A stretch of DNA of 64,000 bases from VXOI01 sp965197575 (GTDB taxonomy: Bacteria > Chloroflexota > Dehalococcoidia > Lucifugimonadales > UBA3495): positions 2,914,001 to 2,978,000 of the forward strand of contig OZ240214.1 of NCBI GenBank assembly GCA_965197575.1. Reading direction: 5' to 3'. Shown here one piece after another: positions 18,232 to 28,272 of the stretch. Position numbers and translations under genes: made by a program. Every line of letters starts with the position of its first letter. Positions within the stretch are counted from its first letter, which is position 1. Below the pieces are notes generated by a model. The model made no database searches. It had not been told where the DNA came from and saw nothing but the letters and a program-made list of their open reading frames with translations.

Positions 18232-19037
18232 ATGCCAGATCAGACATCAGGAACATCCGAATACACGATGGGTTATAGCGAGGAGTTCCGCTGGCTGCTC
18301 GACCGACGCAGCCTGGAGACTCACGGCAAGCATCTGCTCCCGCGCCTGAAGTCCGGCCTCCGGGTTCTCGACTTCGGCTGCGGCCCGGGAACCATATCGG
18401 TCGGACTGGCCAGAGTAGTGGAGCCCGGCGAGGTACATGGCATCGACATGGAAGAGTCGCAGATCGGCCTAGCCAAGGCCGCCGCCGAGGCGGGCGGACA
18501 CGGCAACGCGACGTTCCACGTCGGTGACGTGACCAACTTTCCCTTCGAGGACGACTCCTTCAACGTAGCCCACTGCCACGCCGTTCTCATGCACGTCCCT
18601 GATGCCAGCGCCGCGCTAGCAGAGGTGAAGCGGGTGCTCAAGCCGGGCGGGATCATCTCCAGCCGCGAGGTGATCGTCGCGTCCTGTTTCATGGAGCCCC
18701 GCATCGGGACCATGGAAACCGGATGGCGGTGTTCACGAACCTGATCACGGCCAATGACGGGCATCCCCAGATGGGGAGAGAGCTGAACACGTTCATGGAG
18801 GCCGGGTTCATCGGCGTCCGAACGACCGCCTCTTTCGATGCCTTCGGTACGGCGGAGGACGTTGCCTTCCTCCTCGGCTGGTTCTTCTCGCCCAATGTCA
18901 TCGTGGCGGCCACGGCCCACGGGCTGGCGACCCACGAACAGTTCAAGGAGTGGCGCGATGACCTCGAGCAGTGGAAGAGCCATCCCGGCGCGTTTGGCGC
19001 CCTCGCTTTCGGCGAGGCCATAGCCTCCAAGCCGTAG
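18232..19037 (+). pseudogene. Class I SAM-dependent methyltransferase, frameshifted
   Basis: The start ATG at 18232 follows TTAGGAGCGTGTGATAA. Residues 1-160 show a Rossmann methyltransferase: LRVLDFGCGPGTISVGLARV (motif I), VHGIDMEESQIGLA (motif II acidic residue), VGDVTNFPFEDDSFNVAHCH and LKPGG. The frame then ends at 18744, but the expected continuation (AVFTNLITANDGHPQMGREL and onward) is in another frame from about 18723 to 19037. A single missing base near 18718-18722 (after METG) explains it. It could be a true mutation or a sequence error. Substrate unknown; the layout resembles UbiE-like methyltransferases. Confidence 0.8.
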
Positions 19038-19369
19038 CGACGCAGGGCGAGTTGCCCGGGGAAGGAACACCGGCCTGCGGGGACGGCGGCGGCCTGATGC
19101 TTTTCCCGCCATACAAACGTGGGCAAGGGCAGAGCGGCACCTGGTCATCCGGCATGGAAGTAAGCCGGTTGTCACTTAGTGGCGGGGATGTCAAGTTGGC
19201 AATGTTCGAATCGTGGGCTATGCGCCGGGGCTAATGGTTCTCGAAGATCTCCTGGAACTGGGCCACTTTGGCGACGGTTGCGTTCCGCTCGGCTTTGGTC
19301 GGGTTCCTGGGATCGCAGGCTTTGGGCAGCCTGCCCAGCTTAAGCAGCGCAGCCATCAGCAGCAACCTA

Positions 19370-20601
19370 GTAGTTCAACAACCTTGAATTGCTGGATATA
19401 GAGACTTCAGTTTGATGCGCGCATCCTCGGTGGTGAAGCGCCAGTTCACTTGTATCGTGTCCCGGTTGCGTCGGCCTTGCCAAGCGTTGACCTCGCGGCG
19501 CAGGATACTTTGGCTGGCCATACGCCGGTCCAGACATTGCCGGGCCAGCACCCCGATCTCAATCTCGGCCATGTTCAGCCAACTCCCATGTTTCGGCGTG
19601 TAGTGGACCTCCAGCCGTTCGGCGATGCGCCGCGCCTCGGCAGGCTCAAACGCCTCGTACAACGAGGCCGGATGGTGGGTGTTCAGGTTGTCCATCACCA
19701 GCACAATCCGGTCCTTGCCAGCATAGTCCTCATCCACCAGCTTCTTGATCTGCCGCGCCCAATCCACTTTCGTACGGCGGTCCGTCACTTCGACCCGCCG
19801 CCATCCTGCCAAGGGCGCAAACAACATGAACCGGTTGCTCACGCCATTGCGCTCGTATTCGTAATCGTACACCGCCGCCGCGCCCGGCCCGGCCGGCCGC
19901 CCCACCCGGGTCTCCTTCACTTGCTGTTTGCTGGTCTCATCCAGGCACACCAGCACTTCGTTGTCCCCGTAGGAGCGCTGGTAGACTTCCAGTACATCTT
20001 CCATCGCGCACACAAAGTCCGCGTTGCTTTCAGGCGGGATGCACCAGCACTCTTTCAGCCAGGGCTTGAGTTCGTTTTTTTAAGCGCCTGGCGCACCGTC
20101 TCGCCGCTGATGCTCTCCACTATCTCGCATTCGACCAGCTGGTCCGCCAACAACTTCAGCGTCCAACGCACGCGGCCTTCCGGCGGTTCCGCACAGGCCA
20201 ACGCAATCAAGTGGGCTTCCCCGGCGCCATCCAGTTTCTTCTGACGGCGGCGCAGTTGCCGCTTACGGTTCAGCGCCGCCTCAATCCCTTCCTCCACACA
20301 ACAACGGCGCACCCTTTCAACCGTCGCGCTGCTAATCTTGAGAACTCTGGCAATCTCTTCGTCCTTCAGGGACCCGTCTGCTTGCGCCTCATTGCTCAGC
20401 AGCAAGATGCGGGCATGGGTCTGCTTATACGCCGCCGCACGCCCGCGGGAAACCAACGCCTTCAGTTCCTGTTGCTCTTCGGTTGTCAGCTGGATACGGT
20501 ATTTCTTGGCCGGCATGACGATTCTCCCTTGCTCCAATCCACTAATCCCTATGCTTGGGAGAATACATCCTTCATGCCTCATTTCAAAGCTGTTGGTCTA
20601 C
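19370..20601 (-). mobile_element. IS630-family element, type C, copy 1
   Basis: A 1232-bp element with imperfect inverted ends (GTAGTTCAACAACC and GTAGACCAACAGC when both are read inwards) and TA target duplications (19368-19369, 20602-20603). It lies inside the asparaginase-like gene. A second copy of identical length, differing at very few bases, is at 45172-46403. Confidence 0.93.
19375..20516 (-). CDS. IS630 type C transposase (two frames, -1 frameshift)
   Basis: About 380 residues. The start ATG is at 20514-20516 (MPAKKYRIQLTTEEQQELKA). The first frame has an HTH (SLKDEEIARVLKISSATVER); the second has VLVCLDETSKQQV, VLVMDNLNTHH and TPKHGSWLNMAEIEIGVL. The frames meet at an A-run (cttAAAAAAACGAACTC on the coding strand, near 20077). 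It differs from types A and B throughout but keeps the slip site. The stop codon lies within the inverted terminal repeat. Intact apart from the expected frameshift. Confidence 0.92.
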
Positions 20602-22252
20602 TAGCCTTGTTGCAGTCGAGATTGCTGCCGGCGATGGTCAGGTCATCCCAACCGCTGGGCACCCTTCCCCCGGGGTCAGCCCGGCCTACTCTGGCCACCG
20701 GCATACCGCTGAAAGTAGCGATTTCCAGGGCCTTGTGCTGCGACATGGAAGCCAGTCCGTAGGGCGAAGACCCTTCCAGCACGAAGCCGTGCAGCTTTGG
20801 AATCTGCGGGTCGCTGCTCCTTTGGTCCGCCAGCCCTTTGTCAATTCTGGCCGTGATGTCCACTTCGTGGTCCGGGTTGGCCGTCTCGTCCTCATCCATA
20901 TAGGCGCCGTACTTGACGATGTGGACCCGGGGAATGCTCTCTGCCCGCAATGCGCCTGCATCGTCCTTCACGGCTATGCGGACGCGCGCGGTATCGCCTG
21001 CGAAGTCCGGGAACTCCAGCCATTGCGGGAGCCGGGACAAGTTTACGTCCGAACTCGCGGTGTGCCGGTAGGCGGGCTTGTACCAGATGGTTACGGGCGG
21101 CCCAACCGTGCCCAGAATTCCACCGTGGCCGCCGGTGGCCTTATAGTTGCCCGGACGGTCATCAGCTTTCTTGAACTCGCGGGCAGCGTAAATCCGTTCG
21201 TCCTGGACTCCAACGGCGCCGATCCCTCTTCCCAAGCCCGAAAGCACGAAGTCCACGGCATCCACGATGTTGCGGTCGCCGTCGTTGGCCAGTTGCCCAT
21301 GAGGACGCTGCGCTGCGATTCCGGCGATGGCCAGTTCCGTGTCGGTCAGCAGGCTCAACCAGTAGATCGTCTCTTCCACGGTTGGACTGCCCTCCAGCCA
21401 GATGCCGCCGGCGTATTCCCCGGTCGCCAGCGTGGACTGCACCGAGTTGGTAACTTGGGCCAGGTCCCGATACCTTGGGGAGCGTCTGATGGCAAGAGGC
21501 TTGTAGGGGAAAAAGTCCACGCCCGATTTTTCCCCTTTGCGGGTGTAGCCGCCGGGAGGAAGGGCGCGGATGAACTCGAAGTCGGCTTTGCGGTCCAGTA
21601 CGCTCCCCTCGCCTTCCTCACCCCGGCCCGGGATGGTGCGGTCGATTTCGGCGAACATTCTGGAGGCATCGGGGTAGAAGAACTGCCTGCCCCCGAAATC
21701 AAGGGAAGGGTCCGAAAGGTCGGAGTCCTCGAATGGCTGACCTTGCCCGGAACCATTGGCTCGCCGCGCTACATACGGAAGGGGGTACGGGCCGTCTTCC
21801 GGCAGCAGCTCCACTTCGTAGTAGTCTTTCCCGTCGTGATGATAGACCGCCGCGGAGTCCTCCTCCAGCGGGTGGGCGCTGTACTTCCTGATTTTGACCA
21901 CCACCGGCTCATAAAGGGTCTGGGCCACCAGGTGATCGTACCTGCCGGGGAGGATGCGTTCCTCCGGCCGCCTGCCCTTGTTGCTGGTGACCAGAGTGGG
22001 GGAGTTGGCGATTGTGGACCTGGGTCCCGAGAACACCGCGATCTTGGGGCTGGCCATTCCTGCCTCCTTGCGCCGGTGGCGAAGTTGGGTCGTCGGGGCT
22101 TTTTTGCTAGACTACCTCAAGTTTATCGGCGCCGAAAGCCAAGACGCTAACATGAGTTCGGGAGCGGTAACATTTCACAGCAGAGGCGCCGGAGTATAAT
22201 GAGAGCCGTCCTGACATCTTGGACACTCAACTGAAGCCAAGGGGGGTGCGAT

Positions 22253-22810
22253 ATGGCGCGGCTACCGGTTTTAACGCGGGACCAAGCCCCGGAGGAGTTT
22301 CGAGAGGCATTCGACGAGGAAACCGCCGCCAGCGGCGGGGTCGTGGAGTCCGGGCCCGGTTCGGTAATGATCTACAGCCCGGAGATGCGGCGGCGGGCCA
22401 ACCACTTGGTCGGCTATTTCCGAGAGGTCACGGACCTGCCCCACAAGCTCCAGGAATTGGCCATGATACTGACCGCCCGTCACATGGACTGCCAATACAT
22501 CTGGTACGCTCATTCGGCGCGTGGACGGCAGCAGGGCCTGAGCGATGAGTTGGTCGATGCCCTGCGGGAACGGAGGCCGCTGCCGGACATGCCTCCGGAT
22601 GAAGCGGCCCTCGTGGCCTATGCCACCGAGATGTTCAACAACCACAGGGTGAGCGCGGAGACCTTCAAGACGGCCCTGGACCAATTTGGCCCCCGGTGGC
22701 TTACCGAGCTTTCGACCATGATGGGCTACTATACGCTGCTGGCTTACAACGCCAACTCGTTCGAGATCGATCTGCCCGAAGGAGGGCCCGAGCCAGTGCT
22801 TCCTGTTTAG
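22253..22810 (+). CDS. Carboxymuconolactone decarboxylase/AhpD-like protein 1
   Basis: A 185-residue all-helical protein of the CMD superfamily. The core KLQELAMILTARHMDCQYIW followed by YAH is the region that in peroxidase members holds CxxC; here only the first Cys is kept and the second position is Trp, so a redox disulfide is unlikely. Ring-lactone decarboxylation or a structural role are alternatives. The ATG at 22253 follows a G-rich site (ggggggtg). A paralogue with the same replacement is at 28618-29172. It opens the catabolic cluster. Confidence 0.85.
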   Translation: MARLPVLTRDQAPEEFREAFDEETAASGGVVESGPGSVMIYSPEMRRRANHLVGYFREVTDLPHKLQELAMILTARHMDCQYIWYAHSARGRQQGLSDELVDALRERRPLPDMPPDEAALVAYATEMFNNHRVSAETFKTALDQFGPRWLTELSTMMGYYTLLAYNANSFEIDLPEGGPEPVLPV

Positions 22811-23398
22811 ACAGGACTTACGCAGTTGGTAGAGGCTGAAATTTTTAGTTCGCCGGACATTCCCGGACATTTTCGGACATTGTCGCTCGTTTTCTGGCTG
22901 ATTGGCTGGGCTGGGAAAGGTTAGTTTTGGGCGGTATTTGGGGATTGGCCAAACTTTCGGACTAACGAGTTGTCCCGGCGAGGGGCCGGACTGGTCCGGG
23001 TCCCCGGCGGAAGTTGGGGCCGACGGGTATTATGGTAGGGTGTCGTATTGGGGCTTGGCAAGGGGCGAGTGTCGGTTACGAAATTGTCCTCAACTGCGTA
23101 GCTCTTATTAGAATTTCAAGGGATTCCTCGAATATTCGCGTCGGCCCCTCCGGACCACGATGTGGCTGGTCCTTGGCCGGAGCTTCCAAAGCGGCGCTCT
23201 CTATAGCTTGGCCCAAGCTGGCCACGAACCATATAGTCCACTCGGAGAGTCGGCCACGCCCCTTTGCGTCCGTTCCGGGACGCCATAGTAGTCGTTACGT
23301 TCCCCCTTTGACATATTGCTGAAATGTGAATATTGTTGGCCAAGTAAAGGTCTTTACTTTCCAGTACGCTCTGGAAGATATCAATGCAGGTGGGAGAT
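22811..23398. repeat. 588-bp intergenic region with a MITE-like inverted repeat
   Basis: No gene is seen. The segment about 22815-23106 is bounded by short inverted ends (acttacgcagttg near 22817 and caactgcgtagct near 23094) and contains copy 2 of the dispersed 41-bp repeat (23025-23065) and a series of ggacat motifs (22857-22882). This suggests a small non-autonomous element. The rest (23110-23398) probably holds the promoter of the DUF35 gene, but no clear box stands out. Confidence 0.45.
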
Positions 23399-23809
23399 AT
23401 GGCAAAGCAGGGTGTAGTACCCGATGAGTTGACTAAACCTTTCTGGGACGCTGCCAACGAGGAGCGGCTGATTATCCAGAACTGTAAAGCCTGCGACCGG
23501 TTGCAGCACCCGCCGGCGCCCAGGTGCGACCAATGCGGGTCGGGGGATAGCCTGGAGTGGAAGGAGATGAGCGGCCGGGGCAAGATATACAACTACGGGG
23601 TCGTGTACGACTGCCCCATCAGACTGCTTTTGGAGAACCAACCCTTCAACGTCGCCGTGATCATGTTGGATGAGGACCCGGGTATCCAGATGTACTCTCA
23701 CCTCCCCGGAACTCCGGTGGACGAGGTCCCAGTGGGGGCAAGCGTAGAGGTGTTGTTCGAGGTGACCGCAAACGGCCAAAAGGTCCCCGAGTGGCGGGTA
23801 GCAGGCTAG
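23399..23809 (+). CDS. DUF35 OB-fold/zinc-ribbon protein
   Basis: A 136-residue partner of thiolase-like enzymes. The zinc ribbon has NCKACDRLQHPPAPRCDQCG, two CxxC pairs about 13 residues apart, followed by an OB-fold (GRGKIYNYGVVYDCPIR, VAVIMLDEDPGI). Proteins of this type bind acyl-CoA-active thiolases/ketosteroid or aldol enzymes as an auxiliary subunit. The ATG at 23399 is chosen over an earlier in-frame ATG because GGGAG lies 6-7 nt upstream. It is 48 nt before the thiolase-like gene, as expected for a two-subunit enzyme. Confidence 0.9.
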   Translation: MAKQGVVPDELTKPFWDAANEERLIIQNCKACDRLQHPPAPRCDQCGSGDSLEWKEMSGRGKIYNYGVVYDCPIRLLLENQPFNVAVIMLDEDPGIQMYSHLPGTPVDEVPVGASVEVLFEVTANGQKVPEWRVAG

Positions 23810-23857
23810 ACCCTGTTATCTTTGCATACTTTATAAGGCCGCAGAAAGGAGTAGGCA

Positions 23858-25180
23858 ATGACCACCCAGAATCCTCCGGCTTCCATGTATCGAGCAACAG
23901 AGGGATTGGGGTTATGGGAACACAGAGGCAAGGTAGCCGCCGTCGGTATTGGACACTCACCGACTTCCCGGCGTTGGGACGGAACGCCCGAAACGTCCGT
24001 GGGCGCCAACAGCATTCTTGCGCTCAGGAGAGCTATAGAGGATGCGGGTGTCCCGCCGGACCAGATAGACGGTTTGGTCCTCGACCCCATAACCACTACC
24101 GGGGCCCATTGGCCCCCGGGCGAACCCCTCCCAATGGACGTCGTTAACGCCTTCAATCCCACCGATGACCCTTTGGACGGCATCGCCAAGCTCAGCGCCG
24201 AGTGGATTCTAAAGAACATGCCGGAACTGACGAATGTCAAATTCACCATGTACGGCGAGAGGTGTATGTCCCATGCCATAGTCGTTGCCGCACAAGCGGT
24301 TGGCGACGGGCTGACCAACACCTGCCTGGTGCTCAAGAGCTGGCATAACCTGGAGGGCCGTTACAACCACGGAGGGGCTAACGCTGGGGACGCGATTGAC
24401 GGGACGAACGCCATTAGCCGTCTCTGGGGCACTCCGTCGTCCTACGGAACGGCCCTGCAGTTCGCCGAGTATTGCCGCAGGTACGGCAAAACCCACGACA
24501 TGATGGCCCCCTTCATGGCGAACTCGAGAAGGAACGGCCTGCTGTTCCCGGAAGGGTATTGGGCCCAGCACCGTCCGGAGCAACTGACGGCCGAAGACTA
24601 CATGGCCGCGCGGTGGATAGCCAAGCCGGCGAGCCTCTTCGATAACGACATACCGATCATGGTATCCGGGGCATATCTCTTCACGACCGCTGAACGGGCC
24701 CAGTCCATGAAGCAGAAGCCTGTCTACATCCTGAACCATGCGTCGAGCAGGGGAACGCCCAGGAGCCTCACTGCAACCCTGGATGAGGTCCAGGAAGAGA
24801 CCGCCAGGACGGGGAGAAAGCTCTATGAGGGCGCAGGGATAACCGCTGACGATCTCTCCTTCGAAAACATGTATGACGGTTTCTCCCTGTTCCACCAGTT
24901 CCACGTGGAGGGCCTCGGCTACCGCGGCATTAAATTTGGGGAGGCGCTGGACTTTTACCAAACGGATATTAGTATTGAAGGGCCGAGCCCCATTCTCCCC
25001 AGCGGCGGCAATATCGGGAGCGGTCGAAGCCGTTTCTGGATGCACACCGACTGCATTCAGCAGTTGCAGGGACGGGCGGGCGCGCGACAGGTTACGGGCG
25101 TAAAGCCTGAGATTGCCGTCTCCGGCGGTCCCATGCCGTTGGGCGGCAACTTTACCGTGTGGAGCGCTAGTCCTGACTAG
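23858..25180 (+). CDS. Thiolase-like acyl-CoA enzyme
   Basis: A 440-residue member of the SCP-2/acetyl-CoA acetyltransferase-like group. VAAVGIGHSPTSRR is the N-terminal strand. GERCMSHAIVVAAQAV places a Cys where thiolases have their nucleophile. NMYDGFSLFHQFHVEGLGY and the C-terminal SGGNIGSGRSRFWMHTDCIQ region correspond to the later active-site loops, although the classical GHP and CxG motifs are changed. With the DUF35 protein it could catalyse retro-aldol or C-C cleavage of a CoA ester. The reaction is inference. Confidence 0.85.
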   Translation: MTTQNPPASMYRATEGLGLWEHRGKVAAVGIGHSPTSRRWDGTPETSVGANSILALRRAIEDAGVPPDQIDGLVLDPITTTGAHWPPGEPLPMDVVNAFNPTDDPLDGIAKLSAEWILKNMPELTNVKFTMYGERCMSHAIVVAAQAVGDGLTNTCLVLKSWHNLEGRYNHGGANAGDAIDGTNAISRLWGTPSSYGTALQFAEYCRRYGKTHDMMAPFMANSRRNGLLFPEGYWAQHRPEQLTAEDYMAARWIAKPASLFDNDIPIMVSGAYLFTTAERAQSMKQKPVYILNHASSRGTPRSLTATLDEVQEETARTGRKLYEGAGITADDLSFENMYDGFSLFHQFHVEGLGYRGIKFGEALDFYQTDISIEGPSPILPSGGNIGSGRSRFWMHTDCIQQLQGRAGARQVTGVKPEIAVSGGPMPLGGNFTVWSASPD

Positions 25181-25254
25181 ACCGTGCGGCCCGCCGTACC
25201 GTGATTATTTACTCAACGCAAGGCCACCACATATTCAAGGAGGGATGATCCTGC

Positions 25255-25626
25255 TTGGTGATACTGATAAGTTTTGATATAGACGGCACTCTGGAGGTAG
25301 GCGACCCTCCCGGAATTCTGACCATGGAAATGGTGAGAAGAACCCAAGAGAAGGGCTATCTCATCGGCAGTTGTTCCGACCGTCCGATGAGCGGACAGCA
25401 GGCCATCTGGGACCAGCACAATATCCCGGTGCATTTCGTTGTCCCAAAACATATGCTCCCTGAAGTAAAGGCGAAATTCGAGGCGGATATTTACTACCAC
25501 ATTGGTGACAGAGAAGACTTGGACAAGAAGTATGCGCTAGACGCGGGGTTCGAGTTCCTTTGGCCGCACGAAGCCATTACGGAGCCCTGGCTCCTTTTGG
25601 ACGGCAATTCTACTCAGGGTCAATAG
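25255..25626 (+). CDS. HAD-superfamily-like protein
   Basis: A 123-residue protein with the HAD motif FDIDGTLE near the N-terminus (nucleophile and acid/base Asp), a Ser-containing GSCSDRP at motif II, and YYHIGDREDLDKKYA resembling the acidic motif IV. It is small, with no cap domain. The start is TTG 25255 or GTG 25258; AAGGAGG at 25238-25244 fits either. It ends 1 nt before the first CoA-transferase gene, so it is probably co-expressed. A phosphatase role on a pathway intermediate is possible but unproven. Confidence 0.75.
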   Translation: MVILISFDIDGTLEVGDPPGILTMEMVRRTQEKGYLIGSCSDRPMSGQQAIWDQHNIPVHFVVPKHMLPEVKAKFEADIYYHIGDREDLDKKYALDAGFEFLWPHEAITEPWLLLDGNSTQGQ

Positions 25627-25627
25627 C

Positions 25628-27004
25628 ATGATGCAGAACGACCACAATCGGAATCCCAGCCGCCACAAGAGCCGGCCTCTTGAGGGGATCCGGGTTGTGG
25701 ATTTCACCTGGGTCCGGGCCGGGCCGTGGGCGGCCCGCTGGCTGGCTACACTGGGCGCCGAAGTAATCAAGGTAGAGTGGCCGGAGAACCTGGACACGCT
25801 CCGGCAGAACCGCTTCACCGTACCGCCGGGCGTGGAGCCGGGGCCCAATTCCACCGGCCAGTTCGCCGACACCAACGCCGGAAAGTTGGGGATCACCGTC
25901 AACGTTCGCCACCCCAAGGGTCTCGAAGCCATCAAAAGCCTGATCTCGATTTCAGACGTGGTCATCGAGAATTTCAGCTCCCGGATAATGACGCGCTGGG
26001 GCCTGGGCTACGAGAACCTGAAAAAACTACGGCCCGACGTGGTATACGTTTCAATGGCCGGTTTCGGGCACACCGGACGCCAGCACTATTTCGGGACTAT
26101 GGGGCCCGCCGCTCAGGCGCTGTCGGGACTGACCCACCTCTCCGGCCTGCCCGGCCAGCCGCCCGCCGGATGGGGCTGGTCCTACCTGGACGACACCGGC
26201 GGCATGTACGGCGCCATGTGCGCCCTGACCGCCCTCCATCATCGGAATCAGACCGGTGAGGGACAGCACGTCGACCTTTCCCAGATGATCACCGGCATCA
26301 CCCTCACCGGTACGGCGTTCCTGGATAAGACGGTCAACGGCCGGGAGTCGCGGCGGGAAGGGTATCCTCCAGGCAACCGGACGGTCTGGCCCGGCGCGCC
26401 GGTGATGAACAACTACCGCGGCCCCATCGTAGCGCCCCATAATGCCTACCGGACTTTGGGCGGCGGTTACAACGACTGGTGCGTCATCGCCTGTCTTTCC
26501 GATGAAGAGTGGGCCAGCCTTGTTGACCTTATGGGGGGCTCAGGTTGGTCCTGGGACAGCAGGTTCAAGGGCCTGGAAGGCCGGCTTGAGCGCCAGGACG
26601 AGATGGACCGGGGAATCGAGGAATGGACCTGCACCCTGGAAAAGTACGAGCTGGCGGAGAAATGCCAGGCCGCGGGGGTGCGCGCCATGCCGGTCCAAAG
26701 CTCCCAGGACCGCGTCGAAAACGATCCGCAACTTCGGTCCCGCGGTATGTACACCGAGAGGCAGCACCCCATGCTGGGCCCGTGGAAATTCCAGGGCGCT
26801 CCGTTCCGGCTGGACGGCGAAAAGGTGACGGTAAAAGGCCCGCCGCCCTTGATCGGGGAGCACACCGCCAGAATCATGGTTGACCTGTTGGGCGCCAGCC
26901 GCGGCGACCTCCTCGACGGCTACGACGAGGGCGTTTTCTGGCCGGAATCAAGACCCCTATACGACTACATCAAGCAAGCCATCGGTAGAGAGGGGGAAGA
27001 ATGA
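25628..27004 (+). CDS. Class III CoA-transferase, subunit 1 (CaiB/BaiF family)
   Basis: A 458-residue CoA-transferase that would activate or exchange a carboxylic acid as its CoA thioester. It has the N-terminal LEGIRVVDFTWVRAGPWAAR start, LGAEVIKVEWPENLDTLR, NAGKLGITVNVRHPKG and the active-site region VVIENFSSRIMTRWGLGYE. The catalytic Asp position usually follows a GQH-type motif later; GEGQHVDLSQM is present. It overlaps the next CoA-transferase by 4 nt (ATGA), pointing to a heteromeric enzyme such as those used for benzylsuccinate or mesaconate. Substrate unknown. Confidence 0.9.
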   Translation: MMQNDHNRNPSRHKSRPLEGIRVVDFTWVRAGPWAARWLATLGAEVIKVEWPENLDTLRQNRFTVPPGVEPGPNSTGQFADTNAGKLGITVNVRHPKGLEAIKSLISISDVVIENFSSRIMTRWGLGYENLKKLRPDVVYVSMAGFGHTGRQHYFGTMGPAAQALSGLTHLSGLPGQPPAGWGWSYLDDTGGMYGAMCALTALHHRNQTGEGQHVDLSQMITGITLTGTAFLDKTVNGRESRREGYPPGNRTVWPGAPVMNNYRGPIVAPHNAYRTLGGGYNDWCVIACLSDEEWASLVDLMGGSGWSWDSRFKGLEGRLERQDEMDRGIEEWTCTLEKYELAEKCQAAGVRAMPVQSSQDRVENDPQLRSRGMYTERQHPMLGPWKFQGAPFRLDGEKVTVKGPPPLIGEHTARIMVDLLGASRGDLLDGYDEGVFWPESRPLYDYIKQAIGREGEE

Positions 27005-28272
27005 CGGCAGCCGGGCCTGGAAATAGTTCCGTTGGCCCTCTGGCCGGACTGCGGGTGCTGGAGTTGACGAGCGAACACGCCCAGTTCTGCGGGAAACTGA
27101 TGGCCGACCTGGGCGCCGACGTGATCAAGATCGAACCGCCCGGCGGCCAGGAGACCCGAAACATCGGGCCGTTTCTGGACGACCAGGCCCACCCCGAGCG
27201 CAGTCTCTATTTCTGGCATTACAACACCTCCAAACGGGGCGTGACCGTAGAAATAACCAAGCCCGGCGGCCAGGAAATTTTCCGGAAACTTGCCGCCACC
27301 GCCGGATTGGTCCTCGAAAGCTACCCGGCGGGACGCCTGCCGGAATTGGGACTGGGCTACGAAACTCTATCGGCAGCTAATCCCAGCCTCATCATGTGCT
27401 CCGTCACTCCCTTTGGACAGGATGGTCCCTGGCGGGACTACCGGACATCCGACCTATTGCACCTCGCGGGCGGCGGGCAGATGGCATCCTCAGGGTACGA
27501 TCCGGAAGACGTGCCGGGAGCGCCGCCCATCGCTCCGGGAGGAGGCAACGCTTGGCATATCGCCAGTCATTACGCCTACATGGCCATCCTGGCGGCTCTT
27601 TACCACCGGGACTTCACGGGTGAGGGGCAGCACATCGACGTCTCGGTCCACGAGGCCTGCTGCCTCACCACCGAAGGCGCTATCGCCATATACCTCTCCA
27701 CCGGAGAGGTGGTTCGTCGGCACACGGGCAGGCACGCCTCGCCCGACCAGTCCCCCGGCATTCAGTTCGCCACCAGAGACGGCGGATGGCTCAATACCAC
27801 CCGTTCGGGCACCAACCTCACTCCGGCGCGGCTGAGGGTGCTGGGCGAGTGGATGGACTCCCAAGGATTCGCTCAGGACCTGCAGGATGAGAAATACCAT
27901 GACCCGGCTGTGCTGGAGCAGAGCGGGCAGCATTTCTCGGAGGTCTTGCAGGGATTTTTCGCCAGTATGCCGTTGATGGAGGCCTACGAGGGCGGGCAGG
28001 AGCGGGACTTCCCTTGGGGGGCCATCCGGACCATGGGCGAAATCGTGGGCGACCCTCACCTGGAAGACCGGGACTTCTTCGTGCCCGTGCAACACCCTGA
28101 GCTGGGGCGGGAGTTCACCTATCCCGGCCCGGCGGCAATTTACAATGGCTCCCCTTGGCGCATCTACCGGCGCGCCCCCCTGATAGGAGAGCACAACGAA
28201 GAGGTCTTGGGCGGCGAGTTGGGCTTATCCAAAGGCGATCTTGAGGCGTTGAAACAGTCGGGAGCCATCTAG
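27001..28272 (+). CDS. Class III CoA-transferase, subunit 2 (CaiB/BaiF family)
   Basis: A 423-residue paralogue with LAGLRVLELTSEHAQFCGKL, DLGADVIKIEPPGGQETRN, NTSKRGVTVEITKPGG, VLESYPAGRLPELGLGYE and GEGQHIDVSVHEACC. The catalytic Asp may lie in only one of the two subunits; I cannot assign it with certainty. Four-base overlap with the preceding gene. Last gene of the transcriptional group; a 345-bp gap follows. Confidence 0.9.
   Translation: MTAAGPGNSSVGPLAGLRVLELTSEHAQFCGKLMADLGADVIKIEPPGGQETRNIGPFLDDQAHPERSLYFWHYNTSKRGVTVEITKPGGQEIFRKLAATAGLVLESYPAGRLPELGLGYETLSAANPSLIMCSVTPFGQDGPWRDYRTSDLLHLAGGGQMASSGYDPEDVPGAPPIAPGGGNAWHIASHYAYMAILAALYHRDFTGEGQHIDVSVHEACCLTTEGAIAIYLSTGEVVRRHTGRHASPDQSPGIQFATRDGGWLNTTRSGTNLTPARLRVLGEWMDSQGFAQDLQDEKYHDPAVLEQSGQHFSEVLQGFFASMPLMEAYEGGQERDFPWGAIRTMGEIVGDPHLEDRDFFVPVQHPELGREFTYPGPAAIYNGSPWRIYRRAPLIGEHNEEVLGGELGLSKGDLEALKQSGAI

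Larger units (their letters stand above)
19231..22057 (-). pseudogene. Asparaginase-fold protein, interrupted by IS630-C1
   Basis: The minus-strand gene begins at 22057 (MASPKIAVFSGPRSTIANSP) and runs to 20604, where the IS630 copy begins; the end lies beyond it (19231-19369). Removing the IS and one TA gives an in-frame join: LDCNKA-RLLLMAALLKLGRLPK to a stop at 19231-19233, about 530 residues in all. The middle and end show asparaginase-like features: GSPTVEETIYWLSLL (like the TMEETAY segment), HGQLANDGDRNIVDAV (like the ADG substrate loop) and IAGSNLDCNKARLLLM (like NLNPQKARILL). The large N-terminal and insert regions are unusual. Asparaginase activity is inferred from these motifs only. 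The insertion removes the last 45 or so residues. Confidence 0.7.
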
